Origin: Pseudomonas gingeri
Lineage (GTDB): Bacteria > Pseudomonadota > Gammaproteobacteria > Pseudomonadales > Pseudomonadaceae
DNA length: 64,000 bases
Assembly: GCF_013385425.1 (NCBI RefSeq)
Contig: NZ_JACAQA010000018.1
Location: forward strand, 309,633 to 373,632
Reading direction: 5' to 3'
Position 1 is the stretch's first letter; each line of letters begins with the position of its first letter. Both the position numbers and the translations under genes were made by a program. The notes below the pieces were generated by a model. The model did not search any database. It worked only from the letters and a program-made list of their open reading frames with translations, and had not been told where the DNA came from. Positions 61,955 to 64,000 of the stretch are shown here, one piece after another.

Positions 61955-62604
61955 CTAGTTCAAAATTCCTGAAACATTGGCCACAAACAAGCCAAGGTAA
62001 AGAGCGAAGCCCGCGAACTCAATCCGCTATTCTACGCAACATCGCAATAGCGCGTCAGGCTCTGCCTGCCTGCAAAAGGCATTGGAAGCTCGCGGTCGGT
62101 GTCGAATCGCCCGTAGCCATGTGATGAGGCCAGCCTTGCCATAAGCCGCTGGCCGTCGAGGTGCCGAGTCTCAAGGTAAGTCTGTATCGCTCAGTTCAAA
62201 GGGGCGGGGCAGGAAAACGAATGGGCATTAAGCCTCGGAATGATCAAACACCAGACCCTCAACCATTCGTGAAGCCATGGCGCAGGAAAAATGTCGATAA
62301 CGAGGCAGGCAACTCGCCATTGAAATGGCCAAGCTCAAAAAAAACCACCGGAATGCTGACGGCTGATCGATGAAAACAGTGATCTGCGCCAGACAAGCCG
62401 GCAGGCGCTCGACTATCGCTACGACTTTTCAAGGATCCAGGCGTTCCGCCAGGAGAATCTGTGGAGCACGCGCTTTTCATCAACCCACTTGCTCTCAGAT
62501 GCTCGTGCAGGTGCCCTCCCCTGTTTCAGGTCACTGACTGATTGCAGTATATTGCCACCCGGCCGATATAAAACTTCATGACGTATTCAACGGACCGCCC
62601 CTTT
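61955..62604. other. Gene-poor spacer upstream of wbpL, possibly decayed coding sequence
   Basis: About 650 bases without a gene I can support. Short in-frame pieces on the plus strand (RQLAIEMAKLKKNHRNADG at about 62300; RQALDYRYDFSRIQAFRQEN at about 62400) look protein-like but are in different frames and each soon interrupted. This could be a decayed coding region such as an old insertion element; the evidence is weak. Confidence 0.3.
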
Positions 62605-62629
62605 ATGACCGACGCCCCCCCTCCCACTT

Positions 62630-63205
62630 GTGATGTGGCACGCCAGTCAGGTGACACCGGAAGACCGCCAGCAGTTGCTGAGGCAGAAGCCGATCACCCT
62701 CTGGCTGACCGGCTTGAGCGCCTCGGGGAAATCGACCCTGGCCTTTGCGTTGGAACGACGTCTGCTGGATAAGGGGCAACTGTCTTTCGTACTGGATGGC
62801 GATAATGTTCGACATGGGCTTAATAGCAATTTGGGATTCAGTGCCGAGGATCGCGCGGAAAATATCCGCCGTGTAGCAGAAGTGGCGAAATTGATGAACG
62901 ACGCGGGGCTCATTGTCATCGCAGCCTTTATTTCGCCTTTCACCCAGGATCGTGCACTAGCCCGGGCAGTCATCGGCGCTGAGCACTTCCGCGAAGTCTA
63001 TGTCAGTACCTCATTGGGGGTCTGCGAATCCCGCGACCCGAAAGGTATGTACAACAAGGCCAGATCGTGCAGCCTGCTGAATTTCACCGGAATTTCTTCA
63101 CCTTATGAAGCCCCCGAACAGCCACACTTGAGGATCGACACCCAAAACGTGAGCCTGGGCGTCGGTGTGGAGCAACTGCTGGCTTTGATCAACAGCTCGT
63201 ATTAA
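62630..63205 (+). CDS. cysC: Adenylyl-sulfate kinase
   Basis: 191 residues. The P-loop is GLSASGKSTLAFALERRLL. FVLDGDNVRHGLNSNLGFSA and FISPFTQDRALAR are the APS-binding segments; the C-terminal DTQNVSLGVGVEQLL is family-like. It makes PAPS. Standalone CysC beside surface polysaccharide genes may serve sulfation rather than assimilation, which in pseudomonads usually uses fused CysNC. The GTG/ATG start at 62630/62633 has no ribosome site; the tract CCCCCCC upstream suggests a frameshift (see findings). Confidence 0.87.
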   Translation: MMWHASQVTPEDRQQLLRQKPITLWLTGLSASGKSTLAFALERRLLDKGQLSFVLDGDNVRHGLNSNLGFSAEDRAENIRRVAEVAKLMNDAGLIVIAAFISPFTQDRALARAVIGAEHFREVYVSTSLGVCESRDPKGMYNKARSCSLLNFTGISSPYEAPEQPHLRIDTQNVSLGVGVEQLLALINSSY

Positions 63206-63213
63206 ACACCGGA

Positions 63214-63360
63214 CCGCGCCGCCGGTTGGGGAGATGCTTCGGTGCCAGCTTTTGGGGGGAGCGCTTCGGCGTCAACCCAAGCAGCGCACTTGAGTGCGTT
63301 ATCCGGCGCAGTGCGCTGGCTCACACATTGGAATTTATCAACTACGGAGACAACGAATAG
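63214..63360 (+). pseudogene. C-terminal remnant of a Mu gp48/YmfQ-like phage tail protein (DUF2313)
   Basis: An open frame without a start ends in WGERFGVNPSSALECVIRRS and then LAHTLEFINYGDNE. The ALEC-hydrophobic-R-x-x-x-AHT pattern is the C terminus of Mu gp48-type tail proteins as I remember them. Only about 45 residues remain. The stop overlaps the GTG of the tail-fibre frame (TAGTG), the usual phage order. The left end is estimated. Confidence 0.5.
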
Positions 63361-63542
63361 TGGATTTTCCGAAGAGCGTGCCGAACGTCGGTTTGGTCGG
63401 TGGGAAGTTTGTAGATGAGAATCTGGTGACAGATAAGCCCGGATCGTTGATCACGGCTCAGTGGGGTAATGCGGTTACCGCTGAGATCCTGGGTGTAATT
63501 AATGAGGCTGGGCTGACGCCCGATGAAGGCGATAACGGGTAG
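63360..63542 (+). CDS. Phage tail-fibre N-terminal domain (short, probably interrupted)
   Basis: 60 residues from GTG 63360 (VDFPKSVPNVGLVGGKFVDE, then SLITAQWGNAVTAEILGVI). This is the base-plate-attaching N terminus of Pseudomonas tail fibres. It ends DEGDNG followed by TAG where relatives have Gln codons; the next in-frame codons (LRKAI) continue the family pattern. So a CAG-to-TAG change may have split an ancestral gene. The alternative is a genuine short chaperone-like or N-terminal piece. Confidence 0.55.
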   Translation: MDFPKSVPNVGLVGGKFVDENLVTDKPGSLITAQWGNAVTAEILGVINEAGLTPDEGDNG

Positions 63543-63556
63543 TTAAGGAAGGCTAT

Positions 63557-64000
63557 TTGGATATTGTTTCAAAGACAAAGCCAGCCGCCGAGACGGAAAC
63601 GACGGCGGGTTTAGTTAAGTTGTCCAGCGAAGCCCTGGTAATTGAAGAGGTCGACGACACAACTGCGGTCACACCGAAGAAGCTTCTGCAGAAATTCGCG
63701 GCTTATATCGGGCCGGCAACAGAGCCCGCTTTCGGTTGGGTCAAGGTCGCAACGCAGGTGCTAACAAATGCTGGTGTCGATGATTCGACGATGGTCACAC
63801 CGAAAAAACTAGCGACTGCTGTCCGGGGGCAGACTCTGACTGCCTTTACAAGGGCTGGCGCTGCGCCTTCTTTCACGCTGTCCCCTGTGCCCGCAATCAC
63901 TGCATACGCAGTGAACCAGCGCTTTCAGGTGACGTTCAACGCCGCAGGAACGGCTCCGACGCTGAACGTGTCTGGTGTTAGGCTCTGTACGAAAACCTTC
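63557..64000 (+). CDS. Phage tail-fibre protein, continuing past the window (partial)
   Basis: 148 codons, open to the end of the window. Possible start TTG 63557 with AAGGAAGG four to five bases before it. The translation (LDIVSKTKPAAETETTAGLV, DDTTAVTPKKLLQ, VATQVLTNAGVDDSTMVTPK) contains the duplicated TPKKL repeats of tail-fibre shafts. Adding one T at the T3 tract at 63556-63558 would fuse it in frame to the preceding piece. It is either a separate gene with its own start or the second half of a broken gene. Confidence 0.6.
   Translation, partial: MDIVSKTKPAAETETTAGLVKLSSEALVIEEVDDTTAVTPKKLLQKFAAYIGPATEPAFGWVKVATQVLTNAGVDDSTMVTPKKLATAVRGQTLTAFTRAGAAPSFTLSPVPAITAYAVNQRFQVTFNAAGTAPTLNVSGVRLCTKTF

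Noticed and set aside
62259..62483. Minus-strand 74-residue frame in the wbpL-cysC spacer
   Set aside because: No ribosome site and no recognisable motif; the composition fits random frame in decayed sequence.
1..64000. CRISPR array or tRNA genes
   Set aside because: No regular repeat-spacer pattern and no cloverleaf with a TTCGAAT-type T arm was seen in the gaps.

Overview
The window is a high-GC chromosomal segment of a fluorescent-group Pseudomonas. The evidence is a psl-type exopolysaccharide cluster, the recR-ybaB-dnaX, ligA-zipA-smc and xdhABC-guaD blocks in the order I remember from P. aeruginosa, repeated Pseudomonas-type REP palindromes, a DUF6124/DUF3077 gene with a C4-like leader RNA, and a wbpM/wbpL pair. 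No tRNA, rRNA or CRISPR array was found.

Layout. (1) 1-13943: the tail of pslA, then pslB, D, E, F, G, H, I, J, K in tightly overlapping order. A hexapeptide acyltransferase sits between J and K, and a pslC-like family 2 glycosyltransferase closes the operon. Together they would make a GDP-mannose-dependent repeat unit, flip and polymerise it, export it, and trim it with a periplasmic hydrolase. (2) 14233-17857: a small membrane protein, then the DNA-maintenance operon dnaX-ybaB-recR on the minus strand. (3) 18003-31130: a variable region between dnaX and ligA. It carries a solute-binding protein, a PAS-GGDEF-EAL protein, regulators, an EamA exporter with a LysR regulator, an orphan PD-(D/E)XK nuclease-like gene, DUF2167 and YbhB proteins, a 213-residue protein resembling CNF1/BLF1-type glutamine deamidase toxins, the 4.5S RNA gene, a C4-like RNA with its DUF6124 gene, an antitoxin followed by only the C-terminal stub of its toxin, and a zinc peptidase. 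(4) 31188-38240: smc, zipA and ligA on the minus strand. (5) 38243-47497: purine catabolism (GntR regulator, xdhABC, guaD, second GntR regulator, BenE-type transporter), with a well-formed promoter, paired operators and a Crc/Hfq-type A-rich motif before xdhA. (6) 47633-58748: an HBM-type chemoreceptor, a MocR regulator, SDR and MDR oxidoreductases, pyrF, an ethanolamine permease behind a near-consensus sigma-54 promoter, DUF2897, DUF1989 with its GntR regulator, a TetR regulator and a ComEA-like protein. (7) 58862-64000: wbpM and wbpL homologues for O-antigen synthesis, a 675-base gene-poor stretch, an orphan cysC whose start is broken at a C7 tract, and the truncated edge of a phage tail module (end of a gp48-like gene, then tail-fibre sequence).

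The most interesting items are the BLF1/CNF1-like protein (27530-28171), the orphan nuclease-like gene (23092-24660), the C4-like RNA module (28751-29207), the decayed toxin-antitoxin pair (29480-29733) and the decayed tail-fibre cassette at the right edge. All homology statements come from reading the translations and from memory of the families; no database search was run.
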